From Larix sibirica (taxonomy: Eukaryota > Streptophyta > Pinopsida > Pinales > Pinaceae): 27,253 nt of DNA. The position numbers were made by a program, and so were the translations under genes. This document shows positions 9,234-19,027 of this stretch, piece by piece. Position 1 is the first letter of the stretch. The number at the start of each line of letters is the position of its first letter. Location: the NCBI GenBank assembly GCA_004151065.3, contig NWUY0300031076.1:22992-50244 (forward strand), given 5' to 3'. Under the pieces are notes generated by a model. That model had not been told where the DNA came from. It saw nothing but the letters and a program-made list of their open reading frames with translations, and searched no databases.

Positions 9234-11561
9234 TCAATAACCACCTCTTGTAAAGGTGTTTTCTTCGGAACATCCTCCTCCACCACACTCTTCCCTGCCA
9301 CCTCCTTTACACTTCCTTCTGTAACCAATCAGGGGTTGAGTGCATGATAGGCCTCTCAGTCTCCACCCTACATGCAATAGTGGTGTCAATCCCATCAAGT
9401 AAATGGCCTCCATGTCAAGTGTTTTATAAGGTTGCCACACCCACAATTTTACAATGCATTAGATGTAGACCATGTCATTAATGTGTCGGGATTCCAACCT
9501 ATACGAGTGCCATTAATTTTAAATTATAATACATAACTTAGAGGGTGATGGGGCATAATATTATAATTTATAAAGAATTCAAAATTTAATTTAATTTTTT
9601 TAACCTATTGCAATTCTTGCTTTGTATTTTGTAAACACACTCCAGGTGCATTTGCATCCTAAAGAGCTACATGTTTGGATAGGCACTTGAATTGCAAGTT
9701 TTTATCTATTGGCTACTCTTGAGCCATAGCTTGTCCACCAAGCATCTACAACGAATAAGAGAAACATAAAAATAACATTGAAATTTGAAATAGACGAAGA
9801 AGAGACATTGAAATTTGAAACAAAACGAACCTTACCTGGCATTTTGACCATCCTGTCCCAAACAATCATGTCAAAGGAAAATGTTCCAGTGACCATCCTA
9901 TATATTTCCATTTCTGTAGAAATCTTCACATGTTCTTATGGACTTGGCACCATCTTTTGAACACAAGTTAGGAATCTATCCATAAGCTTGGCATCAAACC
10001 TAAACCATAAGAGTGGGAGAATGCAGGGTTAAGGTAGATCCTTGCAACATGAATGGGAGGATGGAGTGTATTGTTCCATTGCTTATCAATCACCCTACAC
10101 ATCATTAATTGTTTCTCATATCCCTCACCCCCCTTGTCCTGATAATAAGCACATATGGATTCTCTGGCCCTATCAAGGGCCTCTTACAAGTAGCCCATTA
10201 CGAGCTTGTCTCCATCAACCAAACAAAGAAACTTTAACACAGGTTTGCTAATAGCATACACCTCCTCCACTGTTGCCCAAAAACTCTCTTGGTATGACGA
10301 GCTTGAATATGGCTTGCCCCTCCAGTTTAGTGCTAAATGACAAAGCATGCTACTCATTTGAAAGGAACATTTTCTTCACCTCACACATACAATTTAGGAG
10401 GGATTGAAGTGAAATAAAGGTAGTGGCAAAATGTGTGATTGCAGAATGCATCAACTCGTTATTTGTGAATTGTCTCATTAAGCTAAGCATAGATGTATGA
10501 TTATATATAAATTTTGTGATGCTCCTAGCCGATTCAACATTATCCTTGATATAAGTGATTTTGCCCATATCCTCTAAACTCAAATCAATTCACTGCATGG
10601 CACAAGGAATCCAAAACAAGGTCGAATACCACAGCATAAGAAACTTGCCTACAACCACATAATTAGCAGCGTTATCCATTATGACTTGGACAACATTCTG
10701 TGGACCTATCTCTTGGATGAACCCATCCAACAACTCACATAGTAATGCCGTATCTTTAATGTTTGTGGATGCATTGATGAATGTAATAAACATTTTCCCC
10801 CGGGACAACTAACCAAAAAATTAAGAAGGGTCCTACCTTTCAGATTAGTACAATTGTCTAACATTATGGTGCATCTAGTGATTTCCCATGATCCCTTAAG
10901 CTCCTCCAATCTGCAAGTGCAATCATGCTTTTCATTTTGAAGGATAGGCTCTCAACTTGTCATAGAAGGGGCCTTGTACCTCTTGCCAATAAAGCAACAA
11001 CATCAAACATAAATTGGTAGAACGTGTTGTTCTTGGCAATGCTGAAAGGAATGTTACTCCATAGACAATACGCACCCACAAGTTTGTGTGCTTCTTGCTT
11101 CTCTTTTATTTTAACCGTTGACCTAATAGAAGGTTATGTACGAGTTGTGGTTCTTGGAACAAGGAAAAGTGAGGACTTTGAGCGCATTTTGGAAGGTGAG
11201 GCTGAGGAAAAGTTCTCGCTTCCTGCCACCTTGGATCTGGCAACTACTCCAAGTTACAAGCTTATCTTTCACAGTTTTCCTCTCATCCCTTTTTTTACCC
11301 ATATCTTAAAGTGATTTATTGGCAATATGAATGATTTCGGGGTTTCCTTTTGACAAATTCCCACTTCATGCCCCGAATTTGTGCAAGGGGGTATTTCAAC
11401 CATGATTGCTCACCATTTCCTTCCCACACAACTTGCAATTCAACTTTTGTCGCTTATTGCCCTTTGCGGGCTCACCATATTCCCACATAGGGTCCAAAGC
11501 TTTCGGCATTTTCAGATAGCAATTATTAAACCTAGGGAAAGAAAAATGGAAATTAGTATTC
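9234..11561 (-). pseudogene. hAT-family transposase, BED/DUF659 type, decayed
   Basis: Reading the minus strand, a BED zinc-finger start (DPMWEYGEPAKGNKRQKLNCKLCGKEM) lies at about 11400-11515. Next comes an IPFS...NNTFYQFMFD segment near 11000-11050, then the DUF659-like core: CTIMLDNCTNLKGRTLLNFLVSCPGG near 10830-10880 and ENVVQV-like NVVQVIMDNAANYV near 10670. The C-terminal dimerisation region follows at about 9600-9920 (FSFDMIVWDRMVKMP, AWWTSYGS, QTCSSLGC). Frameshifts and stops interrupt it in several places, so it makes no transposase. A GT-AG intron is kept at 9746-9835. The last part (9234-9446) is only weakly similar. Terminal inverted repeats and an 8-bp target duplication were not found, so element ends are unknown. 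Confidence 0.85.
9746..9835 (-). other. Spliceosomal intron inside the hAT transposase pseudogene
   Basis: On the minus strand the sequence reads CCAG then GTAAGG at the 5' end and TTCGTTGTAG then ATGCTTGG at the 3' end. Removing these 90 bases joins a split Asp codon and restores the conserved step from VKMP to DAWWTSYGS that hAT proteins show. The intron is U-rich on the sense strand and contains the word TTTCAAATTTCAATGT twice. The whole intron is also open in frame, so it looks like coding sequence at first sight. Confidence 0.82.
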
Positions 11562-11581
11562 AAAATACAAGAATGCTGCAA

Positions 11582-12306
11582 ATAAAAAAATCAAATCTCA
11601 ATAAGTGGTAGATCTCCCATTAAAAATCGGCAAGAAGAGGGAAAACTGATAGACATTGCAAAACCTATCAAAAATTTCAAAAAATAAACAAAAACCATGT
11701 AGAAATTGTTACACATACCTGCAAATATGAAACAACTGATGGGAATCAATTCCCAATCCACAATAAAATGTTGATGGCAAGGGAACACATTCTATTTTTG
11801 GTCCTTAGCTCAAAGAAAAATGTTGGGGACCTGCTTTGCTCTCAAACTCCTTCACTCTGTTCAGAAAATGAGATAAGAAAATCAAATTTTGGGTTATATA
11901 GCGGACTGTCCGCAGCGTCGGCAATATTTTCCATCGACTCATGATGTTTACCGTAAAAATGGAGATTTTTGGAATATATCCGGATATATTTTTGGATGAA
12001 AACGGATAGAATTTTTATTTATAAAAGGGCAGGGAGAAATCCCTCCAGATACATCGCCCTTGGCCCGAGATATCAACGTTTGCATGCATGACAAAACTAC
12101 AATCAAAACTACTGCCTTTTGATTCCTCTGTCTACTATAAATCCGGATACTCCTAAACTGATGACTGTAAATCCTAATGAACTGAAGAAGCAAAAAACTA
12201 CAGCGAAAACCCATACAAAATATTTAAACTTGGGCCCCAGGCACCTGGCATTCCTTCTTCACAGCGGGATGAAGAGAGGCTGAGCTTTCTGCTGGTTCTT
12301 TCCCGG
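11582..12306. other. No recognised gene; short palindrome at 11901-11913
   Basis: No domain is recognised on either strand; the 88-codon minus frame at 11948-12214 is low-complexity in look and unassigned. A perfect inverted repeat GCGGAC-T-GTCCGC lies at 11901-11913. On the minus strand a TATAAATA word occurs near 12020. This could be the 5' flank of the hAT element or part of another decayed element. Confidence 0.5.
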
Positions 12307-12648
12307 TCACTTTATTTGCAGGTGGAGCAGGGCCGCTTTCAATTGGGAGACTTTAAGCTCCAGGGCCTCACTTCTAACTGCTGCCGCTTCTGCTTGGGCG
12401 AGACGAGTCTCCATTGATTCTATCCGTATCTGTTGGTTCTCCACTTCACTGCTCAAGATGGCAATCTGGCAATGAACATTTCCCCTTTTCACCAAACGTT
12501 CCTGCTTCTTTGCCTGGTGCCTCTGCTCCAAGTGCCTATCCATTGACTTCAGATCCTGACTCAGTTGTGAACCTTTCTTTTCAGGCTTCGGTGGCTTCTT
12601 TTTAGCCTGCATAGGCCGTGTGGTACACAACACTCTTCCTCGTTCCAT
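12307..12648 (-). CDS. Coiled-coil segment, unrecognised protein
   Basis: A 113-codon frame starts with a basic, Lys/Pro-rich part (QAKKKPPKPEKKG) and continues into a long heptad-like helix: residues 60-113 include ILSSEVENQQIRIESMETRL and EALELKVSQLKAALLHLQ. This is a clear coiled-coil pattern with a natural stop at 12307-12309. The same reading frame continues upstream beyond the Met through 12650-13100 with a few stops, so the ATG may be internal. I do not recognise the family. It might be the C-terminus of a retroelement-encoded protein or of a broken host gene. Whether it is expressed cannot be judged; pseudogene status is likely from the context. Confidence 0.45.
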   Translation of the reverse strand: MERGRVLCTTRPMQAKKKPPKPEKKGSQLSQDLKSMDRHLEQRHQAKKQERLVKRGNVHCQIAILSSEVENQQIRIESMETRLAQAEAAAVRSEALELKVSQLKAALLHLQIK

Positions 12649-13248
12649 GCTTCTTGATCCATTGCGTCCGGCCTGTTGTCTCCCACTGGTTCTTGGTGAA
12701 TTGCAGAACTTCCTTTCAGTTCCTTGGGTAAATCCTGTGCTCTACATGGATGGCCTTGAACTCCACTCTTGGGTGCCGTAATTCCTTTCAAGTCTATCAT
12801 CCAAATCCATGACTCCTGCCTGTGTTTTAACATGAGATTGGTACCTGCTCCTCAGATCTTACCCCATATCACATTATATTTTCCAGCTTTCTTCATAATT
12901 CTCCCAAGCTTCTGGGCATGCGAGGACTGCTGCGAAATGCTTTGGATGTCCTTTCGATCCTTCAAGCCACCGGTTTCCATAATGAGCTTCCGGACTGAAA
13001 CGAAATGCATCCTCAGCATATTTAACACGATCCTGACTTGCCTTGTGTTCGCTAGACCTCCTCCATCTGTCCACCTTCGCGAGCTTGACTTGACATCTTT
13101 ACCCCATACATGGTGTGCAGGGTCTTCTCTCCCTTGGCATGGTGTATTCTTGGGCCCTCGACTTTGGTCATATGCCAGCTCCATAAGACCTTTGCGTATC
13201 CTTTCTAGATCCTTTTCCTTAGAGGCTCCCCAAGGCCTCTTTGCTAGG
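12649..13248 (-). pseudogene. Unrecognised coding-like segment, frameshifted
   Basis: Two minus-strand frames look protein-like in succession. One (about 13248-13090) is rich in charged residues (KEKDLERIRKGLMELAYDQ); the other (13074-12874) reads DRWRRSSEHKASQDRVKYAE and later ACPEAWENYEESWKI, which has the mixed composition of a real protein. A single frameshift near 13085 would join them, and the second frame is in phase with the coiled coil downstream. I know no family for it. It lies directly after the RNase H stop on the same strand. Confidence 0.35.
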
Positions 13249-13797
13249 CTAGGGGATTGCTGAGAATTTTTCCAACTCATTGGCAACTTTAAGAGATCCC
13301 TCCGGCAGAACGGATGCTACGTTTGCCAGGGAGTCGGCCTCTTTGTTGTTCTCCTGCAGTACATGAAAGAACTGGTAATTTCCTAAAGTTTCCAAGATCT
13401 TCTTAGTTCTGGTATAGATTCTGGCCCATCTGAGGACCGCTGGAGGCTTGGCTGAGACAAAGGCTTGAATGATAATTCTAGAGTCGCCACAAATAATTGG
13501 ATTTTTCATACCGTTTTCTGCCAAGAGTTCAAGTCCTTGAAATAGGGTGAGGAGCTCCTTCATATTATTAGTTCCATTTCCTACTCTCCCGGCAAATTTA
13601 GACTTCAGCAATCCTCCAGGATCGAAGATGATCCCGCCTGCTCCTGCCGCCCCAATTATATCCCGATATTTTCCACAGCGGAAAATATCATGATTTTTGT
13701 AGGCAATATTTTCACTGGCTAAGACACACCACAATATATTGTGATGTCTGTAACACTGAGTTAGATAGCTCAGAGAAGAGAAGTCAGTGTGATTCAC
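13249..13797 (-). pseudogene. RNase H-like domain (RVT_3 type) of a non-LTR retroelement
   Basis: From about residue 48 the 182-codon frame is an RNase H fold: GAAGAGGIIFDPGG (first strands), NNMKELLTLFQGLELL with the conserved Glu, IICGDSRIII with the Asp, and ENNKEADSLAN with the last Asp. The first catalytic Asp of the usual DGA-x-x-GNPG start is not seen (the sequence reads KYRDIIGAAGAGG), so the N-terminal edge is damaged. The C-terminal stop after SAIP is a usual ending for plant LINE RNase H domains. The first 40 codons reach into the 688-bp tandem duplication and are not part of the domain, so the ATG at 13797 is not the original start. No RT precedes it on this strand, so the domain is isolated. 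Confidence 0.8.
13665..13689. repeat. Inverted repeat (10-bp arms, 5-base loop)
   Basis: GATATTTTCC and GGAAAATATC are perfect reverse complements with ACAGC between them. The hairpin lies exactly where the RNase H similarity breaks off. A second perfect palindrome, CACAATATATTGTG, follows at 13730-13743. Confidence 0.8.
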
Positions 13798-14457
13798 AAG
13801 AAGTATTAGCAGTAGAGATTGCTGTGCTATAGCTGTTCTTTTCGGTGTGTTTTAAATGAGTTATAGTGAAATTTTGCTTTTGTGTGGGCAGACTGCACGT
13901 TACATCAACAGCGGTTATGGTTCATTCAGTCTTAGTAGAGTGATTCTTCTAGAGAGTGAGTCAGGGGAGTAGAGTGATTCTGCGAGTGTGTGATGGTAGT
14001 GTTTTTGAGTGAGAAGCTTGTGTGTGATGCCAAGCTATGTAATTTCTCATTTTTCATAGATAATAGCAAGGAAGTTGATTGCTGCTACAGATCTCTAGTA
14101 TGCTGTCCTGAATTTCTAGATTGCTGTGTATGTAGATGTGGTGTTTAGTTTTCCACTGGTTTGATCAAACCTCTTGATATGCAGTGTCCACACTCTTGTG
14201 TTTTCCTTATAGTGTTTTGTTTAAGCAGATCTGTTGGTTTAATAGGCGTTTCCTCATTTTCAGCTGTTAGCTGTAGGAATTGATTCAACGGGTGCAGATC
14301 TGCCTATCATGTATTAATATTTGACAACTAGCTATTTAAGTGCATGGGATGTGTGTTTACTTTCACGGTGATTGTAGTGTGTTCTTATGGGATGTTTGTC
14401 TTAGCTTAATTTGCTTTAATTTCATTACAATGCTTGTTTGATTGTTTCAATTATGCA
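13771..14457. repeat. Large tandem duplication, unit 1
   Basis: This 687-bp unit starts CAGAGAAGAGAAGTCAGTGTG and ends TTTCAATTATGCA. It matches 14468-15155 over its whole length with scattered substitutions and small indels. It is T-rich on the plus strand, has no recognised coding content, and the left edge overlaps the first codons of the RNase H frame. Confidence 0.93.
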
Positions 14458-14467
14458 GCAGAGAGGT

Positions 14468-15155
14468 CAGAGAAGAGGAGTCAGTGTGGTTTACAAGAAG
14501 TATTAGCAGCAGAGATTGCTGTGCTGTGGCTTTTGATTTTGGTGTGTTTTTAGATGAGTTAGAGCGTGTAGTTTTGCTTTCATGGCAGACTGTGTGTCAC
14601 ATCAACAGTTGTTGTAGTTCAATCAGTCTTAGTAAAGGGATTCTGCTAGAGACTGAGCTAGTGAAGTAGAGTGATTCTGCTAGTGTGTGTGATAGTATGG
14701 TTTTTGAGTGAAGAAGCTTGTGTGTGATACCAAGCTATTTGATTTCTCTCTTTTCCATAGATGACAGCAAGGAATTTGGTTGCTGCTGCAGATTTTTAGT
14801 ATTCTGACCTGAATTTCCAGAGTGCTGTCTATCTAGATCTGACCTTGAGTTTTCTGCAGGTTTGATCTAACCTCCTGATATGCAGTGTTTACTCTCTCAA
14901 GTTTTTCCTACATTGCTTTGTCTAAGCAGATTTGCTATTTTGATAGGTGTTTCCTCATTTTCAGTTAGCTGTAGGAATTGATTCAATGAGTGCAGATCTG
15001 CCTATCATGTATTAAGATTTGACAGTTAGCTTTTGAAGTGCATGAGATGTGTGTTTACATTCATGGTGATTGTAGTGTGTTTTTATGGGATGTTTATCTT
15101 GTCTTAATTTGCTTTAATTTCATTACAATGCTTGTTTGATTGTTTCAATTATGCA
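14468..15155. repeat. Large tandem duplication, unit 2
   Basis: This 688-bp unit starts CAGAGAAGAGGAGTCAGTGTG and ends TTTCAATTATGCA, 697 bases after unit 1 starts. Shared blocks include GTAGGAATTGATTCAA, GCAGATCTGCCTATCATG and TTGCTTTAATTTCATTACAA. A 10-base spacer separates the units. The 75-codon frame at 14442-14669 on the plus strand lies within the junction and looks like chance. Confidence 0.93.
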
Positions 15156-16571
15156 AACTTGGTTGAAGGCCTTAGCGACTCCTTTACTTTATTTTTAGAC
15201 CTGTGTTGGCACCTCTAGGAAATATTGTGTTGTTCTCTTGCCTTGATTGCATTAGGGTTGAGTCTGGACCAATCTCATGTGCACATATCTTGGTTGCTCC
15301 TCCCTTTCCCTTATAGACTGCTATAGTTAGAACCATAGTCATCGTGCAATAAAAATTTAACTATACTGTATGCTTCTTGCAGTGAGGAAATACTATAATG
15401 CTTGACAAAGGCATTCACTCATGGCCATGAAATCCATCGTCTATTGGGTTCAAAGTTATAGTCAGAGCAGAAACTTATACTATCTAAAGATCATGCAAAA
15501 GAGATGGGTTGAAATTACCAAGAGATTGGTGATCGAGGAAATTAGTCTATGAAATGAGCCTTTAGATTTAGTCAATAATTGGCCATGGAATCAACCTGAA
15601 ACCAATTGCATATTTGGCTCAAAACCAGCTCCATACTAGGCATCAAGTGCACACTTGGCCATAAAATCATCTAGAAAACATTAACCTTAGATTCTGCCTA
15701 AACCAATTTAAATCTTTGCCCCAAATCAACTAGAAGATTCAACCTTAGACTTCCAAAATTAGACTTGAACATTGCCCCAAATCAACAGGAAAAACTAGAC
15801 ATTGCTCTTCTGAAAACAGAGGTAAACATGGGCAATTCTCACACATACGAACTTCATAGTATATGAGCTGAAATAATGCAGATTGGTTACATAAAAATCA
15901 ATGTACCTTATACAAAGGTGAAGGTAATGGAATAACCATAACAAAAGTTAGATTTATGAAGTAGGCCCACTTACTCCAAAGGATAGTGTGGCCACCTTGA
16001 AACTTTTGGGACTTTGTAAACCAACCGTTAAATTAAGTCTAGGCTACTCTTCACCAATCAAGAAAGACGACCACTAGTGAGAAAGATAATGTCTTTTTCA
16101 ATTATATAGATGCCTTGAATTGCCTTTATTTAAGACGAGAGTGAAAGACAATACACCCATTCAAAGAAGGGCAGCTGTAATCTTTAGGTTGCCTTCCTTT
16201 GAATTCATAGATGGATGCTAAGTTCTTTACCTCAAACTATGGTCGTCATTGTAGAGGCTTTGGGTATATTTGAACTCTTCATTAAAGGCCTATCATTTGC
16301 TCCATTCATCTATGTACACTTCTTCATAGGTGGTTGCGAATCACTTCATTTCCAACCCTTAATTTTTTTGCCCCTATATGGCACTTGGATGATGCCATAT
16401 GGGTTGTGAATTTGATCTCAAGCTCAAGAATTTGTCTTGACTACTTATTAGGCTTGTAAAGGGTGAATTCTTGTCTTTGTAAGGCGCCCAAAGTGATTGT
16501 TTTCTTAAGATGACGTGGGCAGTTTTACTAAGCCCAAATGTTCATGTATGAACTTAGGTATTGCTACCCCT
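15156..16571. other. No recognised gene
   Basis: No domain or RNA gene was recognised on either strand. The word TTGCCCCAAATCAAC occurs twice about 60 bases apart near 15720 and 15775. A 64-codon plus frame (16215-16409) has no recognisable features. Confidence 0.55.
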
Positions 16572-17113
16572 TGTTACCTCTCAAACTAGCATGTGCGGTT
16601 AAAGCCCAAAAGAAACATTGCTAGCACAAAGGCAATGTAGAGGGGTTACCCACTGTCACCACTATAACTCCCGCTCTACAATTTAGGTTGGCTCTTCAAC
16701 TTAATGGGGGCTTCCCTAGGGTAGGATTGTTTGGCTATGAGAATGAAGGACAAAGTGATGTGATGAGATGGCTTAGAAAAATGGTTGTCTTTGTAGCATA
16801 AAAAATTAAAAGGGGTGATGGAAGGACCAAGAGATAGTGCCAATACAATAAGGGTGAATGGAGTTGAGGGATCTAGTCCAAGAGGGCAAGTTCAAGGATG
16901 GTTAAGGAAACTAGGGATGCATACACATGCCACAAGAAAATTTATCATGCTGAAAAATGATAGTAGAAATTAAACTAGGAGGGCTCAAAAGGTGCCATAT
17001 CCAAACATTGCTAAATAGGGTGTGACTTATGCAATGAAGCATTAGAAAGAAACAATTCTCAACAATGATAGAAGCAATGCTAATACAATCATGCATAAAT
17101 CATCAAAGTGAAT
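16572..17113. repeat. Direct repeat, left copy (possible LTR)
   Basis: It begins TGTTACCTC and ends AAAGTGAAT. Long shared blocks with the right copy include GGGATCTAGTCCAAGAGGGC, AATGATAGTAGAAATTAAAC and GGGTGTGACTTATGCAATG. By eye identity is roughly 85 per cent outside indels. Confidence 0.9.
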
Positions 17114-17279
17114 AGATTATAAAAGCAATTTTAATCATGATTTACCATGCAATTTTCAGCTCTTAAATCATATTTTAAAGCTGCAAAATTAGACATAAAA
17201 TCATTATTACATGAAACAAAAGATGGTTGGAAAATTTCTGTATTTTAGGTTCAGAAATTTGCTCCATATGGCCAGAAAA

Positions 17280-17341
17280 ATCTGCATTAAAACCCACTAT
17301 GGCTGGAAAAATATGCATTAAAACTCACTATGGCTGGAAAC
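17280..17341. repeat. 31-bp tandem repeat, two units
   Basis: Units at 17280-17310 and 17311-17341 share TGCATTAAAAC, CACTATGGCTGGAAA. The second unit contains the stop codon of the gag-like ORF (17328-17330), so the duplication extends from the coding end into the 3' untranslated part. Confidence 0.88.
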
Positions 17342-18191
17342 TACTCTGAAAAATCTGCCACAAATCAGCCCTGAAATGTAGAGGAGATGGCTGAAACAAA
17401 TCAACAAAAATATGCCAACTATGATGCACAAAATCAATATTATCAAGGGGGCCATATGGATGCAAATCCTCTACTATGTTTGGCTGTTTGAAATACTCCA
17501 AATCGATGATTTTCTCACTAGATGCATCGCTGCAAGTGTCATAGATAGGATCCCCAAAATTTCCTATAGAATCCATGTCCCTACTATGACCATCAATCTG
17601 AAATGTAACATCTAAATTTTCATGAAATGAAGGGATACATTTACTTGTCATCTGATCATCAAACAAGGGTTTGTTTGCAAGATCAAATTCTGAATTTTGA
17701 GAGGGGTTATACATTACCAAATCCTTGTCTTGATGTGGAGAAGAAATGCATGCTTCGATGTTTTTTTCAATATGCTTTCTGTCTTCAATGGAAATATGAG
17801 ATATCTCCTCTTTATCAATAAGGCCCTCATATGCTTCCATGAGACATTCAACATAGGGCATCCATTTCTCATGATGCACATGGCTCAAATACTTGTCAAA
17901 TGCCCCAATCAAATCTGCAAAAGATGATATTTGTCCTCTACCAAGATCTTGAAACCATCCACTTGCATGCCCTTTCAAGCTACTTGAAAACAATCTCATC
18001 AAGACATCTTCACGAATAACACCAAAATTTGGAATGTGTTGCATAAAAATGTGCAAGGTGGTTGAATTAATACAACCATGAAATCTTGGAATAGAATAAA
18101 AAACATCCTTTGGCAGCTTGTTAGGAAACCTTGGGATACTTGAGAAATCAAGAAGAGCATACCAATTGACCAACCATGGAGGGAATGCCAT
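17328..18191 (-). CDS. Gag-like protein (Retrotrans_gag type), intact ORF
   Basis: At 287 codons this is the longest open frame in the window and has no break. The first 125 residues resemble the plant retrotransposon capsid domain: a short N-terminal segment (WLVNWYALLDFSSIPRFP), then IPRFHG near 34-39, EDVLMRLFSSSLKGHASGWF at about 61-80 and a helix with FADLIGAFDKYLSH. The rest (126-287) is acidic, rich in Asp, Glu, Ser and His, with no CCHC zinc knuckle and no protease motif. Gag would form the particle that packages element RNA. The ATG at 18191 is followed by a family-like start and is accepted. Alternative: a gag-derived host gene, which would fit an intact frame amid decay. Confidence 0.72.
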   Translation of the reverse strand: MAFPPWLVNWYALLDFSSIPRFPNKLPKDVFYSIPRFHGCINSTTLHIFMQHIPNFGVIREDVLMRLFSSSLKGHASGWFQDLGRGQISSFADLIGAFDKYLSHVHHEKWMPYVECLMEAYEGLIDKEEISHISIEDRKHIEKNIEACISSPHQDKDLVMYNPSQNSEFDLANKPLFDDQMTSKCIPSFHENLDVTFQIDGHSRDMDSIGNFGDPIYDTCSDASSEKIIDLEYFKQPNIVEDLHPYGPLDNIDFVHHSWHIFVDLFQPSPLHFRADLWQIFQSSFQP

Positions 18192-18494
18192 TTTTCTTCA
18201 GTTTTAATTCTTCAAATGAAGGCTACCAAATCTGAAAATGCATATAAGCATACATCATACCAAAAGCCAAAATAGAGTCACTGAGGTGAATCTTCAAGTG
18301 TCTTCATAATGTTGCTTGTTTCACTCCACAAACAAGAAGTCTTCAAAAATATGCAAGGAACAAGGGCTACGTCCCTTCATGGAGTTTCCATGTGAGAAGA
18401 AAAATTTACAATAAGAATCTCTCAAAAAATATCATGAAGCGTAGTCTTCATATTTTCTGAGGAATGGAATTTATCCTTGGCAATGATGCAAAAA

Positions 18495-19027
18495 CGTTAC
18501 CTCCCTAACTAGTATGTGTGGTTAAAGCTCAAAAGAAACATTCCTAACACAAAGGCAACCTAGAGGGGTTATCCACTATCACCTTAGTAATTCCCTCTTG
18601 ACACTTTAGGTTGTTCGCTAACTCAAAGGGGGGATTCACTAGGATATGATTGCTAGGCTATGGCAGTGAAGGACAAGGTGATGTGAAGAGATAGCTTAAT
18701 AAAACAATTTCGTCTTTGTAGCATAAAAAATAGAAGGGGTGATGGAATGACCAAGAGACTAGTGCCAATCCAACAAGGGCGAATGAAGTCAAGGGATCTA
18801 GTCCAAGAGGGCAAGTTCAATGACGTTTAAGGAAGCTAGACATGCCACAAGAAACTTTAACATGTTGAAAAATGATAGTAGAAATTAAACTAGGAGGGCC
18901 TGAATGGTGCACATTAAAACATTGCTAGCTAGGGTGTGACTTATGCAATGGAATATTAGAAAGCAACCTCTCTAAATGATGATAGAAGCAATGTTAATTC
19001 ATTCATGTATAAATAATCAAAGTGAAT
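18495..19027. repeat. Direct repeat, right copy (possible LTR)
   Basis: It begins CGTTACCTCC and ends AAAGTGAAT and aligns with 16572-17113 over its whole length. Flanking sequence on both sides differs from that of the left copy, so the homology has sharp edges. Confidence 0.9.

Larger units (their letters stand above)
16572..19027 (-). mobile_element. Candidate gag-only (TR-GAG-like) non-autonomous retroelement
   Basis: Two direct repeats of about 540 bp (16572-17113 and 18495-19027) flank 1.38 kb that holds only one long frame, a gag-like ORF on the minus strand. No protease, RT or integrase is present between the repeats. This is the layout described in plants as TR-GAG: short non-autonomous LTR elements with gag alone. 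Against it: I could not find a clean PBS next to 18494 or a purine tract next to 17114 on the minus strand, nor a target duplication, and only the low-coordinate end looks LTR-like (TG at 16572, CG at 18495). The repeats may therefore be wider or narrower than the true LTRs, or they may be a segmental duplication. Confidence 0.5.

Noticed and set aside
11024-11314. 96-codon plus-strand frame
   Set aside because: It is the shadow of the hAT transposase, whose recognisable residues are read on the minus strand here.
11901-11913. Palindrome as the terminal inverted repeat of the hAT element
   Set aside because: No matching inverted copy was found at the other end and no 8-bp target duplication, so it was not used to set the element border.
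12769-13263. 164-codon plus-strand frame
   Set aside because: The opposite strand reads more protein-like in this interval and is in line with the RNase H and coiled-coil frames.
13771-15155. CRISPR array or LTR pair
   Set aside because: Units are long, adjacent and two in number, with no spacers; no internal region lies between them, so they are not LTRs of one element.
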